DNA of 37,172 bases. It comes from Flavobacteriia bacterium. Its GTDB lineage: Bacteria; Bacteroidota; Bacteroidia; Flavobacteriales; Schleiferiaceae. The notes under the pieces are model-generated. The model saw only the letters and a list, made by a program, of their open reading frames with translations. It made no database searches and was not told the DNA's origin. The DNA lies in the NCBI GenBank assembly GCA_013373425.1, contig JABXHW010000046.1:1-37172 (forward strand), read 5' to 3'. Each line of letters starts with the position of its first letter. Positions within the stretch are counted from its first letter, which is position 1. The position numbers were made by a program, and so were the translations under genes. Of this stretch, positions 1 to 8,390 are shown piece after piece.

Positions 1-650
1 GCTTCAAAAACTTCATGGCGAAGCTCTATGGTATCGGTGCAGCGATCGTAATTCTTGGTGCACTCTTCAAGATTCTTCACTTGGCTGGTGCGGATATCAT
101 GTTGATCGTAGGTTTGACTACGGAATCTGTAATCTTCGTATTCTCTGCATTTGAGAAACCACATGAAGAGTATGACTGGAGCTTGGTTTACCCAGAATTG
201 GCGAACATGGAGGATCCAGATATGGACGATCGCCGTTCAGTTTCTTCTCCAGCATTGAGCCCATCTCAAGAATTGGACAAGATGCTCGAAGACGCGAAGA
301 TTGGACCAGAGCTTATCCAAAGCTTGGGTGACGGAATGCGTCGCTTGGGTGACACTGCTGCAGGTTTGAGCGAAACAACTGACGCAGTAGGTGCAACTAA
401 AGAATACAGCCAGCAATTGACTGCTGCTAGCCAGCACATGGCTGACTTGAACGCGCTTTACGCAGTTCAACTAGAAAACACTTCTAAGCAAGCTGAAACT
501 CAGAACAACTTGATCGAGAAATTGAGTGCTTCTGAAGGAAATGCTGAGAAGTTGGCTTCTGAAGTTTCAAACTTGGTACAGAATATCAGCAACCTCAACA
601 ACGTTTATGGTAACATGTTGAGCGCGATGGGTGGCGGCAACCGCGGCTAA
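1..650 (+). CDS. gldL: GldL, gliding motility / T9SS inner-membrane motor protein (5' end outside window)
   Basis: GldL forms, with GldM, the proton-driven motor in the inner membrane that powers Type IX secretion and gliding. The reading frame is open from the first bases of the window (FKNF just before the first in-frame ATG at position 15). GldL proteins usually begin with a short stretch ending FKNFMAKLYG, so the true start is probably a few codons upstream of the window and the ATG at 15 is internal. Visible are two hydrophobic helices (YGIGAAIVILGALFKILHL and ADIMLIVGLTTESVIFVFSA), then the conserved cytoplasmic stretch HEEYDW.LVYPEL, then a long helical region rich in Ala, Glu, Asn and Gln. 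That tail is the expected cytoplasmic coiled-coil domain. gldM follows 40 bp downstream and gldN after it, the standard gldKLMN order. gldK would lie upstream. Confidence 0.95.
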   Translation, partial: FKNFMAKLYGIGAAIVILGALFKILHLAGADIMLIVGLTTESVIFVFSAFEKPHEEYDWSLVYPELANMEDPDMDDRRSVSSPALSPSQELDKMLEDAKIGPELIQSLGDGMRRLGDTAAGLSETTDAVGATKEYSQQLTAASQHMADLNALYAVQLENTSKQAETQNNLIEKLSASEGNAEKLASEVSNLVQNISNLNNVYGNMLSAMGGGNRG

Positions 651-690
651 TTCACATTCACCTGATAAACTCTATAAGTACTAAGAAGAA

Positions 691-2265
691 ATGGCAGGAG
701 GAAAATTAACACCACGTCAGAAGATGATCAACATGATGTATCTCGTGTTGACAGCTATGCTGGCGTTGAATGTGTCCCAAGAAATTCTTACGGCCCTGAC
801 GAACCTCAACACGAGCATGGAAGAAACCATCTCGCAGGTGAACGAAGGTAACACCCTCGTTTACGGAGCGCTTCAGGCAGAGGCAGGTGAGAAAGAGAAA
901 GCAAAGCCTTGGAACGATAAGGCACAAGCGCTAAAGCCTAAAGCAGAATCAGCTTGGCAAATGATTGAGGATATTAAAAATCACTTGATCGCAGAGACTG
1001 ATGGCTACGTAGATGGAACAAAGTTTCTTAAAGGAGCAGACAATCGCGATGTAGGCCAGAATTACTTGGTTAATTCTAAGCAAATGGGCGGTGGAGGAAA
1101 AGCGAAGGAGATTCGCGAAAACCTCGAAGCTCTGCGCGAAGAAATGATTGCAACAACAGAAGGTGACGAAAGTGCAGACGCGGCTATGGCACGCAGCATC
1201 GTTACTGAGTTGCTTACATTCGATCCGGTAAAAGGTATCCACGACGACGCAGCTCGTCCATGGGAAGAAGCAAAGTTTGCTGAACTTCCATTGGCAGGTG
1301 TGATTCCTTTCTTGACTGAATTGCAAGCAAACGTTCGTCGCGCTGAATCAGCGATGCTAGAGTACTACGCAAAAGGTATCAACTTGAAGTCTCAAAGCTT
1401 TAACACTGTTATCGCAAAAGCAATTCCTAAAACGACGTTTGTGCCTGTAGGTGGAAACTTGGAAGTGGAATTGATGATTGCTGCTTACGACGATAGCCAG
1501 AACCCTGAGTTCTATATAGGAGAAGGCGAAGATGCAGTGTTGGTAGATACTTCTATGGTTCGCGATGGTATTGCTTACGTTGAAGTACCAGCGGGTGGTG
1601 CCGGAGCAAAGACTTTCACTGGTAGCATTATGCTTCCGGGGGCTGACTCTGCTTACACCTTTAACGTTGATTACATGGTTGTTCCACCAACTGCGGTTAT
1701 TGCAGCAACCAAGATGAACGTACTTTACCGCCAGGTGAAAAACCCAATCTCTATTTCTGTTCCAGGTGCACAACCTGAGCAATTGAGATTGTCAGGTCCT
1801 GGTTCTATTCGTCAGGTATCTCCGGGTAACTTCGAAGTGGATATCACGAACATCAACACTCAGGAAGCGACTTACAAAGTAATCGTGACTGATGAAGAAG
1901 GGAACTCTCGTGAAGCGGGTCAACAGAACTTCCGCTTGAAGAGCCTTCCTAAGCCAATTACACTCTTGAGCGGTCGCTCTGGAACAGGCCCTTACTCTAA
2001 AGGTCTTGTACAAGGTGGTACAGTTCAGGCGGCTTACGAAAACTTCCCATTTGATTTGGAATTGACTGTAACCAAGTTCGAATTGGTTATCCCAGGTCAA
2101 GCACCTTTCCGTGTGAATGGTAGCCGTCTTTCTGATGCTGCAAAGCAAGCACTAGAAAGAGTTAGATCGGGTTCTCTCGTAATGATTCGTAACGTTGAAG
2201 CAACGATTAACGGAACAAACGAAAGACTCGCTAACATCAACCCACTCACATTTGAGATTAACTAA
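691..2265 (+). CDS. gldM: GldM, gliding motility / T9SS motor protein
   Basis: GldM is the partner of GldL in the T9SS motor. One N-terminal transmembrane helix inserts in the GldL ring, and a long periplasmic part built of several beta-rich domains reaches toward the GldK/GldN ring. The protein is 524 aa, normal for the family. It starts MAGGKLTPRQKMINMMYLVL, with the membrane helix at about residues 14-36 (MMYLVLTAMLALNVSQEIL). A helical domain follows to about residue 220, with beta-rich Ig-like periplasmic domains after that. The start at 691 follows a purine-rich AAGAAGAA stretch and matches the usual family N-terminus. It lies between gldL and gldN, very probably in one transcript. Confidence 0.97.
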   Translation: MAGGKLTPRQKMINMMYLVLTAMLALNVSQEILTALTNLNTSMEETISQVNEGNTLVYGALQAEAGEKEKAKPWNDKAQALKPKAESAWQMIEDIKNHLIAETDGYVDGTKFLKGADNRDVGQNYLVNSKQMGGGGKAKEIRENLEALREEMIATTEGDESADAAMARSIVTELLTFDPVKGIHDDAARPWEEAKFAELPLAGVIPFLTELQANVRRAESAMLEYYAKGINLKSQSFNTVIAKAIPKTTFVPVGGNLEVELMIAAYDDSQNPEFYIGEGEDAVLVDTSMVRDGIAYVEVPAGGAGAKTFTGSIMLPGADSAYTFNVDYMVVPPTAVIAATKMNVLYRQVKNPISISVPGAQPEQLRLSGPGSIRQVSPGNFEVDITNINTQEATYKVIVTDEEGNSREAGQQNFRLKSLPKPITLLSGRSGTGPYSKGLVQGGTVQAAYENFPFDLELTVTKFELVIPGQAPFRVNGSRLSDAAKQALERVRSGSLVMIRNVEATINGTNERLANINPLTFEIN

Positions 2266-2283
2266 GCATAAACGAATATTGTT

Positions 2284-3189
2284 ATGATACGCATGGCATC
2301 TTGTTCAAAATGGCTTCTAGGCGCTGCCCTCATGATGGGTACAGTGTCCATGACTGCCCAAAACACGGTCATGGATCCGGAAGCGCAGTCTGGCGGTCAT
2401 GGTAACATTACACCTGCTGATGACGGTTTCATCGATCGCGTAAACCCAAATCCTTACGCGGAGAATCACGAAACAGCGAATCGTGTGATTCCATATCCTT
2501 TCAGAAGACAGGATGACTACATGTGGTCAACCCGCCACTGGGAGCGTATCGATATTCGCGAACGTATCAATCATCCTCTGTATTACCCTTTGCAGGATCT
2601 TCCAGACAGACAAAGTCTTTACTCTTGTCTTCTCGAAGGAATCAATGGCGGTGAACTTCAGTACATCTTCCGTGATGACATGTTCCTACAGCCAGTGACT
2701 CGCCAAGAGGTAAGCGAATTGATGGTTATTCCTATCTCAGACGTTGACCAAATTACAGGTCAGACGCTTTGGGACACCATTCGAATCAAATCGAACAACG
2801 TAGTGGCTTGGCACATCAAGTCTGAGTGGTTCTTTGACAAGGTTCGTGGTGAAATGGTTAACCGTATCATTGGTATCGCACCAGAGGTAGAAGATATCAA
2901 CCCACAGTCTATTGAAGGAAACACGTATGTTCTCTTCTGGCTTTGGTTCCCAGAGACTCGCCAGATTCTTGCACGCAATGATGCGTTCAACCCTGGTAAC
3001 CGTACTCAGCGCATGTCGTTCGACAATCTCTTCCACAAGAGAATGTTCAATGCGGTAATCTACAAAGAGGACAATACATACGATCGTCGTATTGAGGACT
3101 ACAAGGTAGAAGGTATGGAAAGACTTCTTGAATCTCACGCGATTAAAGAGCGTCTACGTACTTACGAGCACGACCTTTGGGAGTTCTAA
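2284..3189 (+). CDS. gldN: GldN, gliding motility / T9SS periplasmic protein
   Basis: GldN (PorN in Porphyromonas) is a periplasmic T9SS component that forms a ring complex with the lipoprotein GldK and contacts GldM. The 301-aa product has a clear N-terminal signal peptide (residues 1 to about 25, hydrophobic core WLLGAALMMGTVSM, ending TAQ). The body contains family-typical segments such as DRVNPNPYAENHETA, WSTRHWERIDIRERINHP and NPQSIEGNTYVLFWLWFPE. The gene starts 18 bp after gldM and is followed by an intrinsic terminator, so it is the last gene of this gld operon. An internal Met four codons in is an alternative start with almost no effect on the product. Confidence 0.96.
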   Translation: MIRMASCSKWLLGAALMMGTVSMTAQNTVMDPEAQSGGHGNITPADDGFIDRVNPNPYAENHETANRVIPYPFRRQDDYMWSTRHWERIDIRERINHPLYYPLQDLPDRQSLYSCLLEGINGGELQYIFRDDMFLQPVTRQEVSELMVIPISDVDQITGQTLWDTIRIKSNNVVAWHIKSEWFFDKVRGEMVNRIIGIAPEVEDINPQSIEGNTYVLFWLWFPETRQILARNDAFNPGNRTQRMSFDNLFHKRMFNAVIYKEDNTYDRRIEDYKVEGMERLLESHAIKERLRTYEHDLWEF

Positions 3190-3208
3190 TAGATTAGACT
3201 CAACTACT

Positions 3209-3245
3209 AAAAGCCCTTCGATATTCTCGGAGGGCTTTTTTATTT
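3209..3245 (+). terminator. Intrinsic terminator of the gldLMN operon
   Basis: Arms AAAAGCCCT (3209-3217) and AGGGCTTTT (3231-3239) form a stem, extended by TC/GG pairs, and are followed by a T-rich run. It starts 19 bp after the gldN stop. The same T-run overlaps a possible promoter for the next gene. Confidence 0.88.
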
Positions 3246-3247
3246 TG
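3241..3247 (+). promoter_or_regulatory. Possible -7 element for the FAD oxidoreductase gene
   Basis: TATTTTG resembles the Bacteroidota -7 element TAnnTTTG but is one base short. It ends 8 bp before the ATG at 3256 and lies in the T-tract of the preceding terminator. If used, the transcript would have almost no leader. No convincing -33 element is seen. Confidence 0.3.
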
Positions 3248-3255
3248 CGCCCTCA

Positions 3256-4287
3256 ATGAAAGATGTCTTAATCATCGGTGGCGGAATCGCCGGAACCACA
3301 CTCAGCTTTCAGCTTCATCGTGCAGGCTGGACTATTCATTTGGTGGATGAACCCAAGGAATTCACCGCCTCGAAAGTAGCAAGCGGACTGTACAACCCCC
3401 TCGTTCTCAAGCGCAGACGCGTTGTTTGGAAGGCTCCAGAAATGCTGGACACACTTCCCTCCTTCTATCGTCAAATGGAAGCTGAATGTAATGGTGATTT
3501 CTTCGATGATAAGCCCGTTTGGGAAGTACTGCACGACCCTGGTGTGGAAAACGATTGGGTAGCCCTATCTGATCTACCCAAGTTTGAGCCTCTGATAGGC
3601 GCTGTGCTTTCCAATCCAAATCCAAACGTCATTGCACACAAGATTGGAGAAGTAGCTGGAAGTGGACGTGTAGACGTTCCCAAGATGATTCAAGAGTGGA
3701 GTAAGCACCTCAAATCAATCTCAAGCTTTTCAGAAGGATGGGTTGAACCTCAAGAACTGACTTATTCAGACGACAGCTGGGAATGGAAAGGTCAGCGATT
3801 CAAGCGCGTCATCTGGACAAAAGGGTTTGATCATCATCATCCTCACTTCCCTGACTTGCCCTTTAGTCCGACGAAAGGAGAAGTTCTTATTGTTAAATCT
3901 CCTGAGCTGAATCTCGATCATATCCTGCATGGAGGTGTGTTCATAATGCCTCTGGGCGAAGACCTATATAAGGTCGGAGCTACCTACAGCTGGGATCCTT
4001 TGGATGTCATTCCAACATCTGAGGGTAAGGAACATCTCTTGGCGGAATGGAAGAAGTTGGTTAACGCAGAGTGCGAAGTCGTAGAACATGTGGCCGGCAT
4101 ACGACCCAATGTAAAAGACCGCAAGCCACTGCTTGGCAAATCGACTGAGGTACCAGAAAGCTACATCTTCAATGGCCTAGGTTCAAGAGGAATTCTCATG
4201 GCACCTTGGCTATCTGAGATGATGCTCAACTTTGTCCAAGGTGACCTACAGCTCCTGCCTGAAGTAGATATCAATCGTTTTTCTTGA
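3256..4287 (+). CDS. FAD-dependent oxidoreductase, DAO family
   Basis: A 343-aa flavoprotein of the D-amino-acid-oxidase-like (DAO) superfamily, which oxidises amines or amino acids using FAD. The N-terminus MKDVLIIGGGIAGTTLSFQL holds the Rossmann dinucleotide-binding motif GxGxxG (residues 8-13), and an acidic residue follows in HLVDEP. The C-terminus has RPNVKDRKPLLG and NGLGSRGILMAPWLSE, the second FAD-contacting segment typical of the family. No signal peptide or membrane segment is seen, so it is probably cytoplasmic. The substrate cannot be told from the sequence; glycine oxidase-like and MnmC C-domain-like enzymes are relatives. Its 3' end overlaps the convergent DUF983 gene by 17 bp. 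Confidence 0.85.
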   Translation: MKDVLIIGGGIAGTTLSFQLHRAGWTIHLVDEPKEFTASKVASGLYNPLVLKRRRVVWKAPEMLDTLPSFYRQMEAECNGDFFDDKPVWEVLHDPGVENDWVALSDLPKFEPLIGAVLSNPNPNVIAHKIGEVAGSGRVDVPKMIQEWSKHLKSISSFSEGWVEPQELTYSDDSWEWKGQRFKRVIWTKGFDHHHPHFPDLPFSPTKGEVLIVKSPELNLDHILHGGVFIMPLGEDLYKVGATYSWDPLDVIPTSEGKEHLLAEWKKLVNAECEVVEHVAGIRPNVKDRKPLLGKSTEVPESYIFNGLGSRGILMAPWLSEMMLNFVQGDLQLLPEVDINRFS

Positions 4288-4660
4288 GTGCATCCTTCCT
4301 ATACTTAACGTTGATGTGAAGCCATGTGCTTCGACTCAACCGGAAAACATAAGGAGCGCAAGCGAGAAGGAGTCCGACAGCTAAAATTACCGTACCGGTT
4401 GCAGAAAGATCAAGTATATATCTTCCCAATACGAAGCTGAAAACAAAGATGCCCGTGGTGTACATGTAGCTGATGTACATAGCGCCGTAGAAGAAGTTCG
4501 GCTCAGGTTCGAAGGATTGCTCGCATTTATCGCAACGCTCATTCACCTTCATCATCTCCTTCAAATTGTATGGATTCTTATTTGGGAATACATCACCTTC
4601 GTGGCAACGGGGACATTTATTAGCAAGAATACCGTAGGCTTTGGTTCCTTTTCCAAACAT
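4271..4660 (-). CDS. DUF983 family membrane protein with zinc-ribbon-like cysteines
   Basis: A 129-aa protein of the DUF983 family, whose function is not established. It has two CxxC pairs, CPRC (residues 16-19) and CDKC (43-46), which look like a zinc ribbon. Two hydrophobic helices follow, at about 58-80 and 88-107. The segment FEPEPNFFYGAMYISYM is strongly conserved in the family. It is encoded opposite to its neighbours, with its stop overlapping that of the FAD oxidoreductase. It diverges from the ABC-F gene, and each has its own -7-like box in the 76-bp gap. Confidence 0.85.
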   Translation of the reverse strand: MFGKGTKAYGILANKCPRCHEGDVFPNKNPYNLKEMMKVNERCDKCEQSFEPEPNFFYGAMYISYMYTTGIFVFSFVLGRYILDLSATGTVILAVGLLLACAPYVFRLSRSTWLHINVKYRKDALKKND

Positions 4661-4691
4661 GATGTGACAGCTATGTGGTTCAGATTTCCGT

Positions 4692-4699
4692 CAAAGGTA
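4692..4699 (-). promoter_or_regulatory. Bacteroidota-type -7 element for the DUF983 gene
   Basis: Read on the minus strand this is TACCTTTG, an exact match to TAnnTTTG. It lies 31 bp upstream of the DUF983 start codon. No clear -33 TTTG is seen. Confidence 0.5.
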
Positions 4700-4722
4700 A
4701 TGCTTGCTCACCACCTCTGTGT

Positions 4723-4730
4723 TACTTTTG
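4723..4730 (+). promoter_or_regulatory. Bacteroidota-type -7 element for the ABC-F gene
   Basis: TACTTTTG is an exact match to TAnnTTTG and ends 6 bp before the ATG at 4737. Transcription would start at or within a few bases of the start codon, giving a leaderless or near-leaderless mRNA. A TTG 16 bp upstream (4704-4706) is a weak -33 candidate. The placement also argues against translation starting at the upstream TTG. Confidence 0.5.
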
Positions 4731-4736
4731 TCACCA

Positions 4737-6668
4737 ATGCTGAGCGTAAACAAAATAGAACTGCACTTTGGAGGTGAAACCCTGTTTCAGGACATCTCCT
4801 TTTTGGTTAATCCAGGAGATAGAATCGGCCTTATTGGTCGAAACGGCGCTGGGAAGTCTACCCTACTTAAAATCATTGCCAATAAAATCACCCCTGATGG
4901 TGGTGAGGTGGCTAAACCCAATGATTACAAGATTGGTTTCCTCACTCAGGATATCCAGCATAAGAAAGGGATTTCCATCTGGGAGGAGACGGCAACCAGT
5001 TTCGAAGAAATCAAAGCACTCGAGAAGAAACTCGAAGAGCTCAACACAGCACTTGCAGAGCGCGATGACTATGAGAGTCAATCGTACATGGACCTCGTTC
5101 ACGACTTAACCGAATTCCAGGAACGCTATCAACTCCTAGGAGGATATACTTATCAGGCGGAGATGGAACGCGTTCTATTGGGTTTGGGTTTTACCCAAGA
5201 GGAATTTGAGCGAAACATCGAAACCTTCTCTGGGGGTTGGCAAATGCGCGTTGAGCTGGCAAAAATACTTTTGCAGAACAACGACCTCCTCCTTCTCGAT
5301 GAGCCGACAAACCACTTGGATATCGAATCCATCATGTGGTTAGAAGAGTTTTTGATGGACAATCAGCAAGCGGCCATCATTGTATCGCACGACCGTGCAT
5401 TCTTGAATAACTCTACGAATAGAACCCTAGAGATAAGCTTAGGCAGAAGCTACGACTTCCCAGTTCCCTACCACAAGTTCGTAGAACTTCGTGCAGACAT
5501 TCGGGAAAAACAAATGGCTGCTAAGAAGAACCAAGAGAAGGAAATCAAGCAGACTCAGGAGTTGATCGACCGATTCAGAGCCAAGGCGAGTAAAGCGAGT
5601 TTCGCTCAAAGCTTGATCAAGCGCCTCGACAAAATGGACATCATCGAAGTAGAGGAAGAAGATGATAGAGAAATGCACTTCCGCTTCCCTCCCGCTCCGC
5701 ACTCTGGAAAGGTAGTGCTCAAAGGTGAGCACATACACAAAGCATACGGCGAAAAGAAAGTCCTCACCGATATCGACATCGAGATTGAAAGAGGAGATAA
5801 AATCGCTTTCGTTGGACAAAACGGTCAGGGTAAAACTACCCTAGTAAAGGTCCTACTCGAGGAAGTGGAGCACCAAGGGAAAGTAACGATTGGTCACCAA
5901 GTAAAGGTTGGATACTACGCCCAGAACCAGGCAGACGCCATGGACGGAAACAAAACCGTTCTGCGCACTATTGAAGATGCCGCCGATGACGAAACCCGCA
6001 AACGCGCGCGTAGCATTCTAGGTAGTTTCATGTTCTCTGGCGAGGATGTAGAAAAGAAAGTAAAGGTGCTTTCAGGTGGAGAAAGAGGTCGATTGGCGCT
6101 TTGTAAGATGATGCTAGAGCCCGCGAACGTGCTCGTTCTAGATGAACCTACGAACCACCTCGACATGCGCGCCAAAGACGTACTCAAAAGCGCATTGGCT
6201 CAATATGATGGTACATTGATCTTGGTATCTCACGACCGCGACTTCCTTTCTGGTCTAGTGAATAAAACTTATGAATTCCGAGAAGGAAAGATCAAACCGT
6301 ACTTGGGTGGAATTGAGTTCTTCCTTGAGCAACGCAAGATTGAGGACATGCGTTTGATTGAAAAGCGCTCTGAAGAAAAGGCCAAAAAAGAGAAGAAAGG
6401 AGACACCCGAGCCGACCAGAAGGCTCAGCGTGAAGCCGAAAAGGAAAAGAAGAAGCTTGAAAGAGAGCTCTCGAAGATAGAATCGGAGGTAGAACAGCTC
6501 GAAGCTCAGATCGCCGAATGGGATGTAAAGCTTCAAGATCCTGCGGAGTATGAAAAACTCAGCAAAGAAGATGGGTTTTTTAACACTTACGAAAAGGCTA
6601 AGTCCGACCTTCAGGCCAAAATGAAGTCATGGGAAGACGTACACTTAAAACTGGAGGCACACTCCTAG
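4737..6668 (+). CDS. ABC-F family ATPase (ribosome-associated, tandem ABC domains)
   Basis: A 643-aa soluble protein with two ABC ATPase domains and no membrane segment, the ABC-F layout. ABC-F proteins bind the ribosome near the E site and act in translation or in protection from antibiotics. Walker A motifs are GRNGAGKST (about residues 34-42) and GQNGQGKTT (about 360). Signatures are FSGGW (about 164) and LSGGE (about 444). Both Walker B regions read LLDEPTNHLD or VLDEPTNHLD. A Lys/Glu-rich coiled coil fills the last 90 residues, as in the Uup/EttA-like group. The ATG at 4737 is preferred over an in-frame TTG at 4704 because MLSVNKIELHFGG is the usual family start and the -7 box lies between them. 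The stop overlaps the next gene by 40 bp. Confidence 0.92.
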   Translation: MLSVNKIELHFGGETLFQDISFLVNPGDRIGLIGRNGAGKSTLLKIIANKITPDGGEVAKPNDYKIGFLTQDIQHKKGISIWEETATSFEEIKALEKKLEELNTALAERDDYESQSYMDLVHDLTEFQERYQLLGGYTYQAEMERVLLGLGFTQEEFERNIETFSGGWQMRVELAKILLQNNDLLLLDEPTNHLDIESIMWLEEFLMDNQQAAIIVSHDRAFLNNSTNRTLEISLGRSYDFPVPYHKFVELRADIREKQMAAKKNQEKEIKQTQELIDRFRAKASKASFAQSLIKRLDKMDIIEVEEEDDREMHFRFPPAPHSGKVVLKGEHIHKAYGEKKVLTDIDIEIERGDKIAFVGQNGQGKTTLVKVLLEEVEHQGKVTIGHQVKVGYYAQNQADAMDGNKTVLRTIEDAADDETRKRARSILGSFMFSGEDVEKKVKVLSGGERGRLALCKMMLEPANVLVLDEPTNHLDMRAKDVLKSALAQYDGTLILVSHDRDFLSGLVNKTYEFREGKIKPYLGGIEFFLEQRKIEDMRLIEKRSEEKAKKEKKGDTRADQKAQREAEKEKKKLERELSKIESEVEQLEAQIAEWDVKLQDPAEYEKLSKEDGFFNTYEKAKSDLQAKMKSWEDVHLKLEAHS

Positions 6669-8263
6669 CCCTATTTAGCACACTGCTGGTCATTGGACAA
6701 TCTACCCCTAGAATGGTAGTGGGAATCACAGTCGATCAAATGCGAGCGGAGTACCTATCCCGTTTCAACAATCATTTTGAAGGTGGTTTTAGAAGGCTCC
6801 TAGACGAAGGAGCGGTCTTCCGAAACTGTCACTATTCGCACACTCCAACCTACACTGCTCCTGGTCACGCGACTATCTACACCGGGGCACAACCTCGCGA
6901 CCATGGCATCATTGGAAACGACTGGTATGATCCAAGAACTCAAACCTCGGTCTATTGCGTAGAGGATAGCACTGTGTTTACCGCTGGAGCTGAACGAGAC
7001 GATGCTGGTCAGCGCTCTCCGCGAAATTTGCTTACTACGACATGGACCGACCAACTTCATTTAGCCACCATGGGCCGTTCCTTTATCGGCGCCGTTTCAA
7101 TCAAGGATAGAGGAGCCATTCTTCCTGGTGGTCATCGAGGCGATGAAGTATACTGGTTCAACTCCAGATCTGGTCAGTTTATTACAAGCACGTATTACAC
7201 CGAAGACACTCCAGAATGGGTGAATGAATTCAACACAATGCATGGCGATTTAGCCTCCTATGCACGTGTTTGGACTCGATTAAAAGCGGATGAAACCTAC
7301 ATCAACTGCATGCTCGACGACAATGACTATGAGACGACGTTCGGCCGTGAGGCATCCACACTTCCGCTAGATATCCCTGTACTCATCGAAGAACATGGTC
7401 CGGGCATGATCGCCAACTCACCGGACGGAAACCGGTTGGTTACAGATTTCGCACTGAGCATGTTGGAGAACATCTCTGAGGAGCAAATGAATGATAATGC
7501 CACCGATGTGCTGGCCATCAGCTATTCATCTCCTGATTATATCGGTCATGCTTTCGGACCTCGTAGTGTGGAAGTAATGGACACATATTTAAGGTTAGAC
7601 CTTGAACTGGGGCGGTTGTTTGCAGCGCTAGATGAGAAGCTTGGAAAGGGGAATTATATCGTCTTTCTCACAGCTGATCATGGTGTAGCGGAAAACCCCA
7701 ACTTCATGCATGATGAATTGCGGATGTCAGCATCCAACCACTCAGGATCCGACTTGTTGGCGGAAATGATTAGTAAAGCTGAAACCGCATTAGGCTTCAA
7801 TCCGATTGAACGATTCGACAACGACGCCATCCATTTTGACGAGGTTGCATGTCGCGAGGCAGGATACAGCAATGCCGATGTAGCTGAAGTAATGAGCACG
7901 ATTCTTATCGACATGAACGGCATCAAGGCCGTTTGGACTCCTGAAGAAATCATGTATTCAGATGTTTATCAAGCCCAGATGAGACGTCAGTTACTGGAAG
8001 TCAGAGCTGCGGACCTTTACATTGAATGGTTCGAGGGGCACTACCTCTACGGCAGAGTTGGCGCCTCCCATGGATCAGGTTATACGTACGATACACACGT
8101 ACCCATGATACTCATGGGTGGAGACGTCCCATCTGGTGAAATTTATCGCAAAACTGCCGTGATCGACTTAGCTCCAACACTTTCGTTCATTTTGGGTATT
8201 TCCTTGCCCAATGCGGCTTACGGTCAACCGATGGAGGAAGTATTGCCTTCCATCGAGGATTAA
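6629..8263 (+). CDS. pafA: PafA-type secreted alkaline phosphatase
   Basis: A 544-aa enzyme of the alkaline phosphatase superfamily resembling Bacteroidota PafA, which releases phosphate from monoesters outside the cytoplasm. An N-terminal signal peptide (TLLALFSTLLVIGQS) precedes the mature start. The active-site pattern is complete: metal ligand Asp in GITVDQMR; nucleophile Thr in TPTYTAPGHATIYTG (about residue 76); Asn in GNDWYDP; the Lys/Arg pair in SIKDRGAI; Asp and His in SPDYIGHAFGP; Asp-His in TADHGVAEN; and the last His in THVPMILMG. The start lies inside the end of the ABC-F gene (40-bp overlap, different frame), suggesting translational coupling although the functions appear unrelated. 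It could instead be called a type I phosphodiesterase/nucleotide pyrophosphatase relative, but the KDR motif favours PafA. Confidence 0.9.
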   Translation: MGRRTLKTGGTLLALFSTLLVIGQSTPRMVVGITVDQMRAEYLSRFNNHFEGGFRRLLDEGAVFRNCHYSHTPTYTAPGHATIYTGAQPRDHGIIGNDWYDPRTQTSVYCVEDSTVFTAGAERDDAGQRSPRNLLTTTWTDQLHLATMGRSFIGAVSIKDRGAILPGGHRGDEVYWFNSRSGQFITSTYYTEDTPEWVNEFNTMHGDLASYARVWTRLKADETYINCMLDDNDYETTFGREASTLPLDIPVLIEEHGPGMIANSPDGNRLVTDFALSMLENISEEQMNDNATDVLAISYSSPDYIGHAFGPRSVEVMDTYLRLDLELGRLFAALDEKLGKGNYIVFLTADHGVAENPNFMHDELRMSASNHSGSDLLAEMISKAETALGFNPIERFDNDAIHFDEVACREAGYSNADVAEVMSTILIDMNGIKAVWTPEEIMYSDVYQAQMRRQLLEVRAADLYIEWFEGHYLYGRVGASHGSGYTYDTHVPMILMGGDVPSGEIYRKTAVIDLAPTLSFILGISLPNAAYGQPMEEVLPSIED

Positions 8264-8338
8264 CTACCAGACGTCGAAAAACTAGCCATTTCACAAAACC
8301 AGAACTGCCTCTCCATCGTTAGTATGTAAGAGAATTCA

Positions 8339-8346
8339 TACTTTTG
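8339..8346 (+). promoter_or_regulatory. Bacteroidota-type -7 element for the large secreted repeat protein
   Basis: TACTTTTG matches TAnnTTTG exactly, 44 bp upstream of the chosen ATG at 8391 and 20 bp before an in-frame GTG at 8367. No TTTG is found at the expected -33 position. Confidence 0.5.
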
Positions 8347-8390
8347 CAAATAGGAAGTAGTTTATTGTGAGGTATTTAGATACACATCGA

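Noticed and set aside
949-1782. Long antisense open frames inside gldM (949-1326 and 1357-1782, minus strand)
   Set aside because: They lie opposite a complete, well-matched gene, have Cys/His/Phe-rich low-quality translations and no promoter or family resemblance.
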